DNA of 34,163 nucleotides from Chitinophagaceae bacterium (GTDB taxonomy: Bacteria; Bacteroidota; Bacteroidia; Chitinophagales; Chitinophagaceae). The notes under the pieces were generated by a model. That model was given only the letters and a program-made list of their open reading frames with translations. It was not told the origin of the DNA and made no database searches. The translations under genes and the position numbers were made by a program. Positions 8,155-15,850 of this stretch are shown one piece after another; position 1 is the stretch's first letter, and the number at the start of each line of letters is the position of its first letter. The DNA is taken from the NCBI GenBank assembly GCA_016787135.1, contig JAEUVK010000048.1, positions 1 through 34,163 of the forward strand. Direction: 5' to 3'.

Positions 8155-8874
8155 TCAGGCAGCCTGGCCGCTTATATACTTGACCAAACTTCTTTTTGCA
8201 ACGGGCAATAATGTTTCATCTACCGGGAAACTAAGATCGGTTTCAATAGAGTACACGGCGGGGTTGGGTAATGATTTGTGATAGCGGATCAGGTCTGATT
8301 TTATATGCTCATATGTGGTAGCAATACTACGCTGCCACATATCTACATAGGCTGTTTTGATGCTGCGGTATTTCTCGTCATGTTTTTCAAATATGGAAAG
8401 GCGATAATGATAGACCCTTGTACTTTTGGTATTGCCGCTGCTTAGAAAGAAATAACCCTCCTTTATATCCAGGGGGATGATACCTACTGGTGTGATATTG
8501 ATTTTGTTCTCTACAAATTCATAAATGGATACGCCGGTCTGTAGCGTCTTTTTTATGGTAACAGCAGAATAATTAATGATATCTTCCAGTTCCTGCATCA
8601 GTTCTGTATCCTCTATTATCTGTTCATAAAGCAGTTGCAATTTTTGCATCTGGACACCTGTCAGTTTTTTGGGAAAATGCTCCTGCAGAAATTTCTTGTT
8701 TTCCCTGAAGGCAACAAGATTGTTATAGTGAAATACTACGTCGGCTAATTGCGGATAAAGCTTGTTTTCATTGAAATACTTGTTGATCTCCTGCAGATAG
8801 GCAAGCAGGGTGTATTTTTTCAGCTCGAAATCAATATATCCTTCAGCAAACCAGGTATCGGAAAGTTGTTTCAT
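8155..8874 (-). CDS. conserved-looking hypothetical protein, 239 residues
   Basis: I do not recognise this protein. It starts MKQLSDTWFAEGY at ATG 8874; an upstream extension to 8928 is possible but runs through the probable promoter (TAAATTGG on the minus strand around 8900). There is no signal peptide, membrane helix or obvious catalytic motif. The N-terminal half is mostly alpha-helical (YLQEINKYFNE, KLQLLYEQIIEDTELMQELE). The second half is strand-rich (INITPVGIIPLDIKEGYFFL, VYHYRLSIFE). Composition and codon use look like the neighbours. It is divergent from the histidine phosphatase gene and faces the S9 peptidase gene. Probably a cytoplasmic protein. Confidence 0.7.
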   Translation of the reverse strand: MKQLSDTWFAEGYIDFELKKYTLLAYLQEINKYFNENKLYPQLADVVFHYNNLVAFRENKKFLQEHFPKKLTGVQMQKLQLLYEQIIEDTELMQELEDIINYSAVTIKKTLQTGVSIYEFVENKINITPVGIIPLDIKEGYFFLSSGNTKSTRVYHYRLSIFEKHDEKYRSIKTAYVDMWQRSIATTYEHIKSDLIRYHKSLPNPAVYSIETDLSFPVDETLLPVAKRSLVKYISGQAA

Positions 8875-8992
8875 ATCTGACGGCTTTTGTATTTCCAATT
8901 TACAAAAAAGACGGAAGGAAAGAAACAAAAGTTTAATAAAGAATATCGTTTTAAAGGAATTTTCAGGATTTTTAGCCAGTAAAACCTTTAAT

Positions 8993-9496
8993 ATGATCCG
9001 GTTTTTTATTACGATGGTCTGTTTCTCTATTATTTTCTCGTCGTGCAGCCATACATATTATGTAGTCAGGCATGCAGAAAAAGCCGCGGCTGATCAAATG
9101 ATGAGCAGCGATGTGCCATTAACATATCAGGGTAAAGAAAGAGCGGAAGCGCTTAAGGATATTTTAAAAAAGAAAAAGATCACTTATGTTTTTTCTACCA
9201 ACACTATCCGGACGAAGTCAACCGCACAACCAACAGCAGATTATTTTCATCTCCCGGTAGAAATATATGGGCCACGACCAGATTCGGCATTTATCAGGTT
9301 ATTAAATTCAAAGGGAAAGAATACACTGATCGTTGGTCATTCAAACACGGTTGATGACGTGGTCAACCTGCTTTGCAAAGAGAGAAAAGTAGCAGGAGAC
9401 CTTCCTGATATGCAGTACGATAACCTTTTTATTGTTAAGAAGAAAAGGGGCAAAATATTCTTTCAGCAGAAAAAATATGGCAGGCCTTCTGAATGA
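8993..9496 (+). CDS. histidine phosphatase superfamily lipoprotein
   Basis: A 167-residue member of the phosphoglycerate mutase-like histidine phosphatases. The phospho-histidine motif VVRHAEK has Arg26, His27 and Glu29, and the second catalytic His116 is in VGHSNTVDD. The N-terminus is a lipoprotein signal: a hydrophobic run ending in IFSSC, with Cys18 as the predicted lipid-modified residue, so the enzyme should sit in the periplasm on a membrane. ATG at 8993 is chosen because it begins exactly at the signal peptide; the frame is open further upstream but only noncoding-like residues are added. Substrate unknown. It converges on the E2 gene. Confidence 0.88.
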   Translation: MIRFFITMVCFSIIFSSCSHTYYVVRHAEKAAADQMMSSDVPLTYQGKERAEALKDILKKKKITYVFSTNTIRTKSTAQPTADYFHLPVEIYGPRPDSAFIRLLNSKGKNTLIVGHSNTVDDVVNLLCKERKVAGDLPDMQYDNLFIVKKKRGKIFFQQKKYGRPSE

Positions 9497-9502
9497 CCTG
9501 CC
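9479..9502. terminator. hairpin between convergent phosphatase and E2 genes
   Basis: GGCAGG (9479-9484) pairs with CCTGCC (9497-9502) across a 12-base loop holding the phosphatase stop codon. The stem is GC-rich but short and the T-run after it is poor, so it is a possible bidirectional terminator only. Confidence 0.35.
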
Positions 9503-9527
9503 TTGATAATTTAGTGATCGTTGTTTC

Positions 9528-10910
9528 TTAGTAATCCCTTTCTGCGTTAAAATTTTCCAGTTCATTGGCCACTGCAGTAAGGAAAGTAGCTCCCAGGCTT
9601 CCATCAACGATCCTGTGGTCGTAGCTGAGGGATAAGTACATCATGTGACGTATGGCAATACTGTCGCCATGCGGCGTTTCAATGACAACAGGGCGTTTCT
9701 TGATAGCGCCAACTGCTAAAATAGCAACCTGCGGCTGGTTGATGATCGGGGTTCCCATCAGGCTGCCAAATGTTCCCACATTGGTCATGGTAAAAGTGCC
9801 ACCCTGCGTATCATCAGCTTTCAGTCTTCCGTTCCTGGCATTGTCAGCGAGATTGTTTACTTGTTTTGCTAGGCCTACTAAGTTCAGCTGATCTGCCCCT
9901 TTGATCACAGGAACAATTAAATTACCATTTTGTAAAGCGGTCGCCATGCCGATATTGATGTCTTTCTTCACAATGATCTTATCACCTTCTACTGAGCTGT
10001 TCACCAGGGGGAATTTTTTTATACAGCGAACGATAGCTTCAATGAACAAAGGGGTAAAGGTGATCTTGGTACTTTCTCTTTTTTCGAAATCCTTCTTTAC
10101 TTTATCCCTCCACATCACCAGATTGGTCACATCGGCCTCTGTGAAGCTGGTCACATGCGGGCTGGTATGTTTGCTACGCACCATATGATCGGCGATCAGC
10201 TTGCGCATACGGTCCATCTCAATGATCTCAACATTTCCTGAATAGGTAGTGAGTGATGTTCCTTCGCTCCGCTCAGGCTGGCGATGAGTAGTGAGGGAGG
10301 CAGATTCTTTGACAAAAGAAACTGCTTGTTGGCTTCCTGCATCAGACATCTGGCTTCTGACCTCTGATCTCTGGCCTCCCGCTCTTTTATCACTTACATA
10401 CTGCAAAATATCTTTCTTTGTCACCCTTCCTTCATTGCCGGTACCCGGAATTTTCTCCAGTTCGGATAAGCTCACCCCTTCGTTGGCGGCAATATTCAAT
10501 ACTAGCGGTGAGTAAAAGCGATTGGAGGACCCATTGCTATTATAGCCTTGCTGGTGTGCAGAAGTTGAAGTATAGTGAATAGCTTCTGCAGGCTTTTCGT
10601 GAGTCGGCGTGGCAACAACTTCTTTTACCGGCGTTATTGTTACAGGATTTGAAGTAACTGTTTCAGCTGCCCCGGTCTTAATTCTTGCGATCACAGAGCC
10701 TATCGGCACCACATCATTGACATGGAACAGGATTTCCTGTATCGTTCCTTCTGCGGTACTCGGTACTTCGCTATCCACTTTATCCGTCGCTATTTCCAGT
10801 ACGGTCTCATCCATCTTTACTGCATCACCGGGTTGCTTGTGCCACTTCAGTATCGTAGCTTCCATGATGCTTTCGCCCAGCTTCGGCATTACTAAGTCAA
10901 CTATCGCCAT
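9528..10910 (-). CDS. 2-oxoacid dehydrogenase E2 (dihydrolipoyl acyltransferase)
   Basis: The E2 core subunit of a pyruvate, branched-chain or 2-oxoglutarate dehydrogenase complex, which moves the acyl group from lipoate to CoA. Domains in order: lipoyl domain at residues 1-78 with lipoyl-Lys44 in ATDKVDSE; a Pro/Thr/Ser-rich linker; E3/E1-binding domain at about 131-174 (FYSPLVLNIAANEGV, GRVTKKDILQYV); a second linker at 175-225; and the catalytic domain with His432 and Asp436 in DHRIVDG near the C-terminus. The second linker is odd, holding RSEVRSQ heptad-like sequence and a duplicated SLTT that come from repeat DNA (10246-10377). No E1 or E3 gene is adjacent, so the acyl substrate cannot be settled. 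Confidence 0.93.
   Translation of the reverse strand: MAIVDLVMPKLGESIMEATILKWHKQPGDAVKMDETVLEIATDKVDSEVPSTAEGTIQEILFHVNDVVPIGSVIARIKTGAAETVTSNPVTITPVKEVVATPTHEKPAEAIHYTSTSAHQQGYNSNGSSNRFYSPLVLNIAANEGVSLSELEKIPGTGNEGRVTKKDILQYVSDKRAGGQRSEVRSQMSDAGSQQAVSFVKESASLTTHRQPERSEGTSLTTYSGNVEIIEMDRMRKLIADHMVRSKHTSPHVTSFTEADVTNLVMWRDKVKKDFEKRESTKITFTPLFIEAIVRCIKKFPLVNSSVEGDKIIVKKDINIGMATALQNGNLIVPVIKGADQLNLVGLAKQVNNLADNARNGRLKADDTQGGTFTMTNVGTFGSLMGTPIINQPQVAILAVGAIKKRPVVIETPHGDSIAIRHMMYLSLSYDHRIVDGSLGATFLTAVANELENFNAERDY
10246..10295 (-). repeat. REP-like insertion in the E2 linker flanked by an 8-bp direct repeat
   Basis: GTAGTGAG occurs at 10246-10253 and again at 10288-10295. Between them are 34 bases containing, on the minus strand, CCTGAGCGGAGCGAAGG. 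The repeat unit is 42 bases, exactly 14 codons, so the frame is kept; in the protein it shows as SLTT at 205-208 and 219-222 around HRQPERSEGT. The layout looks like a short palindromic element inserted with a target duplication. The CCTGAG...GAAG core recurs at 10969-10984. Confidence 0.6.
10322..10377 (-). repeat. degenerate 7-bp tandem repeat inside the E2 linker
   Basis: On the minus strand, reading down from 10377, the bases fall into heptamers: AGGCCAG, AGATCAG, AGGTCAG, AAGCCAG, ATGTCTG, then decaying ATGCAGG, AAGCCAA, CAAGCAG. Five units are clear (10343-10377). Since 21 bases equal seven codons, they translate as RSEVRSQ-type sequence. Similar heptamer arrays are, from memory, common between genes in Chitinophagaceae; here one sits within a coding region. 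Confidence 0.65.
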
Positions 10911-10960
10911 AAGATTTTTTATTTGGTAACCAGCGGCTGAATATTACTCATCGTCCCTTG

Positions 10961-10993
10961 AAGTTTACCCTGAGTAAAACGAAGCGTAAACTT
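10961..10993. repeat. REP-like inverted repeat upstream of the E2 gene
   Basis: AAGTTTAC (10961-10968) and GTAAACTT (10986-10993) are perfect 8-bp complements around a 17-base loop containing CCTGAGTAAAACGAAG. That loop shares 12 of 16 bases with CCTGAGCGGAGCGAAG in the E2 linker, on the opposite strand. It lies between cinA and the E2 gene. There is no T-run on either side, so a repeat element is favoured over a terminator. Confidence 0.55.
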
Positions 10994-11073
10994 AGGCCTT
11001 AGCAACACAGCTAAACGGAAGGACAAGCAATTTAAACCGCGCCAAAGGTAATGATTTGGGCATTAACACCCGA

Positions 11074-12336
11074 TCAACTGTTAGTCAGAATAAATTTCCG
11101 CAGGACATCAAGGGCCGTGTGGGCAGTCTGCCGGATATTTCTTTCCCTGTCAAAACGAAAATGGAATTGTTTAGCTGTTATCTTTACTTTATTGCCTGCT
11201 GCTATCCAAACGGTGCCAACAGGTTTTTCAGGGCTGCCGCCATCAGGCCCCATAATGCCGGAAGTTGCCACTGCATAGTCCACATGTAGTTTTTCAATAG
11301 CGCCTTTCACCATCTGTATCACTGTTTCTTCGCTGACGGCGCCGGCAGACAGCAATGTGTTATGCTCTACATCCAGGATATCCTCTTTCACCTTATTGGC
11401 ATAGCTGACCACGCTGCCATTATAATAGGCCGATGAACCGGCAACAGACGTAATCAGATGAGCGATATAGCCTCCGGTACAACTTTCGGCAGTTCCCATC
11501 GTTTTGCCTTTATCCTTGAGTATTTTGCCTACTACGACTTCCAGTCCCTCGTCAGTATCTGTCACCAGCACATCCTGTACCAGTACTTTCAATTGTTCAA
11601 ACCGGTCATTCAGTTCTTTTTCCAATAGTTCTTTGTTATCGCCGGTTGCCGTCAATCTCAGTTTTACCATGCCATAACCTGGCAGGTAGGCCAATTTTAT
11701 ATACGCAGGCAATGCCGTTTCAAATTCTTTGATGTGTTCAGCGATCATGGATTCTCCCAGCCCGGAAGTAAAGGCAGTCCGGTGAAGGATTACCGGCATG
11801 TCAAATTCCTTCAATAAGCGGGGAACTACTTGGTCAGTGATCAACCCTTTCATTTCATGTGGTACTCCGGGTAAAGAAATAAAGGCCTTTCCTTTTTTAT
11901 GAAATAACATACCCGGTGCAGTTCCTCTTGCGTTATGCAAAACCGTACAAACATCCGGCACTTCCGCCTGTTTCAGGTTCCTTTCCAACATCAGGCCGGG
12001 ACGGCGATACACCTGTTCAAAAAGGTATTTTACGTGATTCAATACATCTTCATTCACGACCAGCTTACCGTCAAAATATTTACACAATAACGGTTTGGTG
12101 ATATCATCAGCAGTAGGACCGAGACCGCCGGTAATAATTATGACATCAGAATCCTTACTTTCTTCATCCAGTGCCTGCCAGATGTCATCCGGTACATCCC
12201 CGACAGCTACACGCCTTTTCACCCATACACCGATCTTATTTAGTTCCTGTGCAATAAAAGCGCTGTTGGTATCAATGGTTTGACCGATCAGCAGTTCATC
12301 GCCGATAGTGATGATAGAGGCATTAACACTTCTCAT
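11074..12336 (-). CDS. cinA: CinA family protein (MoCF-like domain plus NMN deamidase domain)
   Basis: A two-domain CinA protein of 420 residues. The N-terminal half is a molybdopterin-binding-like domain (ITIGDELLIGQTIDTNS, ITGGLGPTADDITK), linked in characterised members to ADP-ribose pyrophosphatase activity. The C-terminal half has the CinA signature (TAESCTGG, SVAGSSAYYNGSVVSYAN, ATSGIMGPDGG), which in PncC-type enzymes deamidates nicotinamide mononucleotide for NAD recycling. The start is ATG at 12336. An upstream in-frame TTG at 12345 would lie at or before the predicted transcription start from the -7 box at 12354-12361, so it is rejected. Transcribed away from the PBP4 gene. Confidence 0.94.
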   Translation of the reverse strand: MRSVNASIITIGDELLIGQTIDTNSAFIAQELNKIGVWVKRRVAVGDVPDDIWQALDEESKDSDVIIITGGLGPTADDITKPLLCKYFDGKLVVNEDVLNHVKYLFEQVYRRPGLMLERNLKQAEVPDVCTVLHNARGTAPGMLFHKKGKAFISLPGVPHEMKGLITDQVVPRLLKEFDMPVILHRTAFTSGLGESMIAEHIKEFETALPAYIKLAYLPGYGMVKLRLTATGDNKELLEKELNDRFEQLKVLVQDVLVTDTDEGLEVVVGKILKDKGKTMGTAESCTGGYIAHLITSVAGSSAYYNGSVVSYANKVKEDILDVEHNTLLSAGAVSEETVIQMVKGAIEKLHVDYAVATSGIMGPDGGSPEKPVGTVWIAAGNKVKITAKQFHFRFDRERNIRQTAHTALDVLRKFILTNS

Positions 12337-12353
12337 ATATTTCAAATTCGCAG

Positions 12354-12361
12354 CAAAGGTA
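12354..12361 (-). promoter_or_regulatory. -7 box (TACCTTTG) for cinA
   Basis: An exact TAnnTTTG match on the minus strand, 18 bases before the ATG at 12336. It decides the cinA start. Only nine bases separate it from the oppositely directed box of the PBP4 gene. Confidence 0.6.
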
Positions 12362-12370
12362 GGAGATGGC

Positions 12371-12378
12371 TAATTTTG
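12371..12378 (+). promoter_or_regulatory. -7 box (TAATTTTG) for the PBP4 gene
   Basis: An exact TAnnTTTG match on the plus strand, 18 bases before the ATG at 12397. With the cinA box it makes a compact divergent promoter; both polymerases would compete for the same 50 bases. Confidence 0.6.
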
Positions 12379-12396
12379 GACGTATAACAAAAAAAT

Positions 12397-13815
12397 ATGA
12401 GACAACTTTTCTTTGTAGCCTGCTGCCTGTTATGGGTTACCGGTGTTTTTGGACAAACTGTTGGGCAAAAGTTGCAAAAGGCCTTTGCACAGTTTGAAGC
12501 CGACCCCCAGTTGAAACATGCAATAAGTTCGCTGTACGTGATAGATGCCAAAACGGGCAAAGTCGTATTTGATAAGAACTCACAGGTGGGTCTGGCGCCA
12601 GCTTCTACGCAAAAGATCATTACTGCGGCAACGGCGTTTGAGTTGCTGGGGAAAGGTTATAGGTATAAGACTGAGTTTGGGCGATGCATTGACATTGACA
12701 AAGACATATATATTTGGATAAATCCGTCCGGCGATCCAACTTTCGGGAGTTGGAGATGGGAATCAACTCAGGAGAAGAATCTTTTAAATGCCATTGTGAA
12801 TGGATTAAAGGGAGCGGATTTTAACAGATGTAAGGGAGTTATCATAAATGAAATAGGCTGGAATGCAGAACAGATTCCCGATGGTTGGATATGGCAGGAC
12901 ATCGGAAACTATTATGGAGCAGGAGCAGGAATTTTGAATTGGCGGGAGAACCAGTTTGATCTTTTTCTTAAATCTGGGAATGAAATTGGAGATAGGGTGA
13001 TGATCGCTGGAGTGATGCCTGTTTTATATTCCGATAAAATCAATTGCGAAGTTACGTCAGCCGCAAAAGGCTCAGGAGATAACGCCTATATCTATATGCC
13101 CTCGCATTATAGGAATGCAGTCGTAAGGGGGACTATTCCGATAAATGAGGAACGTTTTAAAATTTCAGGATCACTGATGAATCCGGCAAATGAATTTCTT
13201 ACAGTGTTTAAAGATTCATTGGAGTATAAGTATAATTGGAAAGGGAGCGAAGGGAGAGATATGATTACATATGGAGGAGTGCTACATTCACCGAGGATAT
13301 ATTACACACATTTTTCACCGCCTCTGGACTCAATCATTTATTGGTTTCTCCAAAAAAGCATAAATCTCTATGGGGAGGCGTTAATTAAAACGTTTGCTTC
13401 ACAAAGCAGAAAGCTTAAGTCGTTGGGTGATACTAATATTGTGGTGGGAGCAACGGATTCAGGAGTTGCGGTACTTAAACGTTTCTGGAAACAAAAAGGC
13501 ATTGATGAAGATGAACTGAACCTCTACGATGGCTCAGGGCTTTCTCCGCTTAATCGTGTCACTACTCATGCGCAGGTGGAGGTACTGAAATATGCAAAGG
13601 CCCGTGACTGGTTTTCTTATTTCTTCAATTCATTACCGGAATACAATGGTATGAAAATGAAAAGCGGCACCATCAGCGATGTAAAAGGTTTTTGTGGTTA
13701 TCATAAGGCCAAAGACGGGAAAGAGTATATTTTCTCATTTCTCGTGAACAATTACAACGGCACTTCATCCGGGGCGGTAAATAAGATGTACAAAGTACTT
13801 GACCTGCTAAAATAA
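12397..13815 (+). CDS. dacB: PBP4-type D-Ala-D-Ala carboxypeptidase/endopeptidase (peptidase S13)
   Basis: A periplasmic penicillin-binding protein that trims or cleaves peptidoglycan cross-links. The signal peptide (FFVACCLLWVTGVFG) is followed by Gln20, giving the cut FG|QTV. The catalytic SxxK is Ser70-Thr-Gln-Lys73 in APASTQK. The conserved DGSGLSPLN lies in the last third, followed by the KTG-equivalent KSGTI. Length is 472 residues, normal for S13 enzymes. Three motifs in the right order make the family assignment firm; whether carboxypeptidase or endopeptidase activity dominates is not visible. Divergent from cinA; the DUF6526 gene follows 60 bases downstream. Confidence 0.94.
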   Translation: MRQLFFVACCLLWVTGVFGQTVGQKLQKAFAQFEADPQLKHAISSLYVIDAKTGKVVFDKNSQVGLAPASTQKIITAATAFELLGKGYRYKTEFGRCIDIDKDIYIWINPSGDPTFGSWRWESTQEKNLLNAIVNGLKGADFNRCKGVIINEIGWNAEQIPDGWIWQDIGNYYGAGAGILNWRENQFDLFLKSGNEIGDRVMIAGVMPVLYSDKINCEVTSAAKGSGDNAYIYMPSHYRNAVVRGTIPINEERFKISGSLMNPANEFLTVFKDSLEYKYNWKGSEGRDMITYGGVLHSPRIYYTHFSPPLDSIIYWFLQKSINLYGEALIKTFASQSRKLKSLGDTNIVVGATDSGVAVLKRFWKQKGIDEDELNLYDGSGLSPLNRVTTHAQVEVLKYAKARDWFSYFFNSLPEYNGMKMKSGTISDVKGFCGYHKAKDGKEYIFSFLVNNYNGTSSGAVNKMYKVLDLLK

Positions 13816-13875
13816 ATTGCCACCACGGGGAAGTAAATATGTTAACTTCAAGTCCATAACCTCAAACTAACTTTT

Positions 13876-14304
13876 ATGAGCCAGCAAAACTATTCGAACC
13901 ATGCCCGTTATATACTTATGTGGCATTTTGTAACCGGCACTGCTGTGATTGCAGTAGTCATCGGCAGCATCATAAATCTGGTTAACTCGGCAAAGGGAAA
14001 TTTGTATTCTGCCTCTTTATTGACGGTGGTCTCTTTGATCCTCGCCAGTATCTTCTGGTATTGCCGGGTATTTGCTTTGCGGGCACAGGACCGGGCTATC
14101 CGGGCAGAGGAGAATTTCCGTCATTTTATATTTACCGGTAAACTCCTGGACAAACAACTACGAATGGGGCAGGTCATTGCGCTTCGTTTTGCCAGCGATG
14201 AAGAATTTCCTTCGCTGGCAGCAAAGGCGGTTGCTGAAAAGCTGACTGGTAAACAGATCAAGCAAGCTGTTAAAAATTGGCGCCCGGATTATCACCGTGC
14301 CTGA
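13876..14304 (+). CDS. DUF6526 family two-helix membrane protein
   Basis: A 142-residue protein with two hydrophobic segments (about residues 11-32 and 42-62) and a cytoplasmic-looking C-terminal half ending in IKQAVKNWRPDYHRA. The NWRPDY ending and overall plan fit the DUF6526 family found widely in Bacteroidota (from memory). Function unknown. Its TGA stop at 14302-14304 touches the stop of the opposing protease gene with no base between. Confidence 0.75.
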   Translation: MSQQNYSNHARYILMWHFVTGTAVIAVVIGSIINLVNSAKGNLYSASLLTVVSLILASIFWYCRVFALRAQDRAIRAEENFRHFIFTGKLLDKQLRMGQVIALRFASDEEFPSLAAKAVAEKLTGKQIKQAVKNWRPDYHRA

Positions 14305-15315
14305 TCAAAAGAAGCGCAACGGCATACCGACAAGGATTGGGGCTGCAAAACAAATGACCCACAGCAGGATAATGATGAACTTTCCGGTAAGCGAAAGGTC
14401 TTGCAGGATGGTGCGCTGAAGCAGGTTTTGCATCAGCGTTTTTATTTGTTCTTCTTTATGTGAGTATTCATATGGCGGCGCCTCTGCCACATCTTTTAGA
14501 GAAGTATGGTTACGAATAAGGATATTCCTGATCTTCCAGTAATCCTCATCGCTGATTTCTTCATACGTGATGTTCAGGTCAAAGCCTTCGTCTTCTACTT
14601 TTTTTGTCAGTTTATCATAGTGAGTGTCGGTCACTAATCTGGATAAAAGAAAAACCGGGATGACGAGCAGGGGATAAAAGGGCCTGTCCATTCCATATAA
14701 TGCAAACCATACCAGGAGGCCGATAGACAAGAACAGGAATATTTTGCTAATGACCTGGCTGCTGTCGAGAAACAGGCGGTTCAGCAATTGCCCTCCATCC
14801 AGCGGGTAAATTGGCAACATATTAAGAAGGTTCAGAAAAACGAGTATCCAGGAAATATTATTCAGCAAATGAAGTTGATAAGGATCGTCAGTTAAATATT
14901 GACCGGTGAGTTGCAAAGCCATACCAATAGCGATACCCGGAACCGGGCCCGCCAGCAAAATGATGGAGGATTGCAGTTGTGATACTTCCCGTTTTTTCCC
15001 CGAGGCATAAGCCCCAACCAGCGGGATGAAGAAGATGCCGAGATCCGTGTAGTTGTAGAACTTCATGGCAAGAAAATGCCCCAGCTCATGAAAGACAACT
15101 ACACCTGTAAGTACTAATACCAGTGTCCAGTTCTGATTGAAGAAATAATAGCCGATAGCGAGATATAAAGCAAGGCTGCTGATGGACCGGAGCCAGACCT
15201 GTGCCCGGCTTTTGGGTTCTTCCGCCGGCGGTTTCGGCGGGTATATAACAGGCGTTTCAGCAGAGGGTTCGTTCCCGGCATTATTTTCCTGTGGTAATTC
15301 AGAATGATTTTCCAT
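14305..15315 (-). CDS. site-2 protease family (M50) membrane metalloprotease
   Basis: A 336-residue intramembrane zinc protease. The zinc motif is His76-Glu-Leu-Gly-His80 within VVVFHELGHFLAMKF, and the third ligand is Asp173 in YPLDGGQLL. About six hydrophobic segments surround these. The first 35 residues are Pro- and Glu-rich and cytoplasmic. Unlike RseP there is no PDZ domain, so it belongs to the compact SpoIVFB/Rip3-like group. Such enzymes cut membrane-bound anti-sigma factors or remnant signal peptides; no anti-sigma gene is near. It follows the thioesterase gene by eight bases, so they form an operon. Confidence 0.9.
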   Translation of the reverse strand: MENHSELPQENNAGNEPSAETPVIYPPKPPAEEPKSRAQVWLRSISSLALYLAIGYYFFNQNWTLVLVLTGVVVFHELGHFLAMKFYNYTDLGIFFIPLVGAYASGKKREVSQLQSSIILLAGPVPGIAIGMALQLTGQYLTDDPYQLHLLNNISWILVFLNLLNMLPIYPLDGGQLLNRLFLDSSQVISKIFLFLSIGLLVWFALYGMDRPFYPLLVIPVFLLSRLVTDTHYDKLTKKVEDEGFDLNITYEEISDEDYWKIRNILIRNHTSLKDVAEAPPYEYSHKEEQIKTLMQNLLQRTILQDLSLTGKFIIILLWVICFAAPILVGMPLRFF

Positions 15316-15323
15316 AGATATGA

Positions 15324-15734
15324 TCAGCTGAAGTAAGGTTGTAGTTTTTTCAATAAAGGTTCCGGCATGGTGATTCGTTTCATCGTCTTTGCTTCCATAA
15401 AATACAAAATGATCCTCGCGGTGGCAAGCAGTTCTTCTTTTTCATTCAACACCTCGTGATGGAACTCGATCTTGTGATGTACCGGCAATTCTTTCAATAT
15501 CACTTTTACGGTCAGCAGGTCGTCATATAATGCAGGACGTATATACCGGCATTGTACTTCGATCACGGGCATAATGACACCCATTTTTTCCATATCCGCA
15601 TAGGTAAATCCCAGTTGCCGGATAGATTCTGCACGGGCCGATTCAAAGTAAGGGAAATAGTTGCTGTGATACACGACACCCATCTGGTCAGTCTCGGCAT
15701 AACGTACCCGCAATTGTGTTTCGGTAGTGAACAT
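15324..15734 (-). CDS. YbgC/4-hydroxybenzoyl-CoA-type acyl-CoA thioesterase
   Basis: A 136-residue single hot-dog-fold thioesterase that hydrolyses acyl-CoA. The signature AETDQMGVVYHSNYFPYFE includes the catalytic Asp16. Length is typical. It is the first gene of a two-gene operon with the M50 protease and is divergent from the TPR operon. The FadM/YbgC group acts on short or branched acyl-CoAs; the exact substrate is unknown. Confidence 0.9.
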   Translation of the reverse strand: MFTTETQLRVRYAETDQMGVVYHSNYFPYFESARAESIRQLGFTYADMEKMGVIMPVIEVQCRYIRPALYDDLLTVKVILKELPVHHKIEFHHEVLNEKEELLATARIILYFMEAKTMKRITMPEPLLKKLQPYFS

Positions 15735-15819
15735 ACAGCCGGTAAGATAACAACAATTTCCGTATCGTTTTAACGGACATAACCATGAACAAAATGTTAA
15801 ATAGATTCATTATCTGTAC

Positions 15820-15850
15820 TTATCCACATCTGTTTGGAATGATGTTTGGA
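15820..15850 (+). promoter_or_regulatory. DnaA-box sequence and octamer direct repeat upstream of the TPR operon
   Basis: TTATCCACA at 15820-15828 is a perfect consensus DnaA box. Right after it TGTTTGGA occurs twice, at 15831-15838 and 15843-15850, a 12-base period. The site is 60-90 bases before the TPR start, in a 178-base divergent region. The repeat could be an operator; a lone DnaA box could be chance. Confidence 0.35.

Noticed and set aside
8151..8164. CCGCTCAGGC followed by TGGC four bases later, resembling part of the REP-like core at 10269-10282
   Set aside because: Only ten contiguous bases are shared, it overlaps a stop codon, and there is no flanking palindrome; chance is likely.
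10322..10377. Regularly spaced repeats as a possible CRISPR array
   Set aside because: The unit is only seven bases with no spacers and it is translated within a gene; no cas gene is near.
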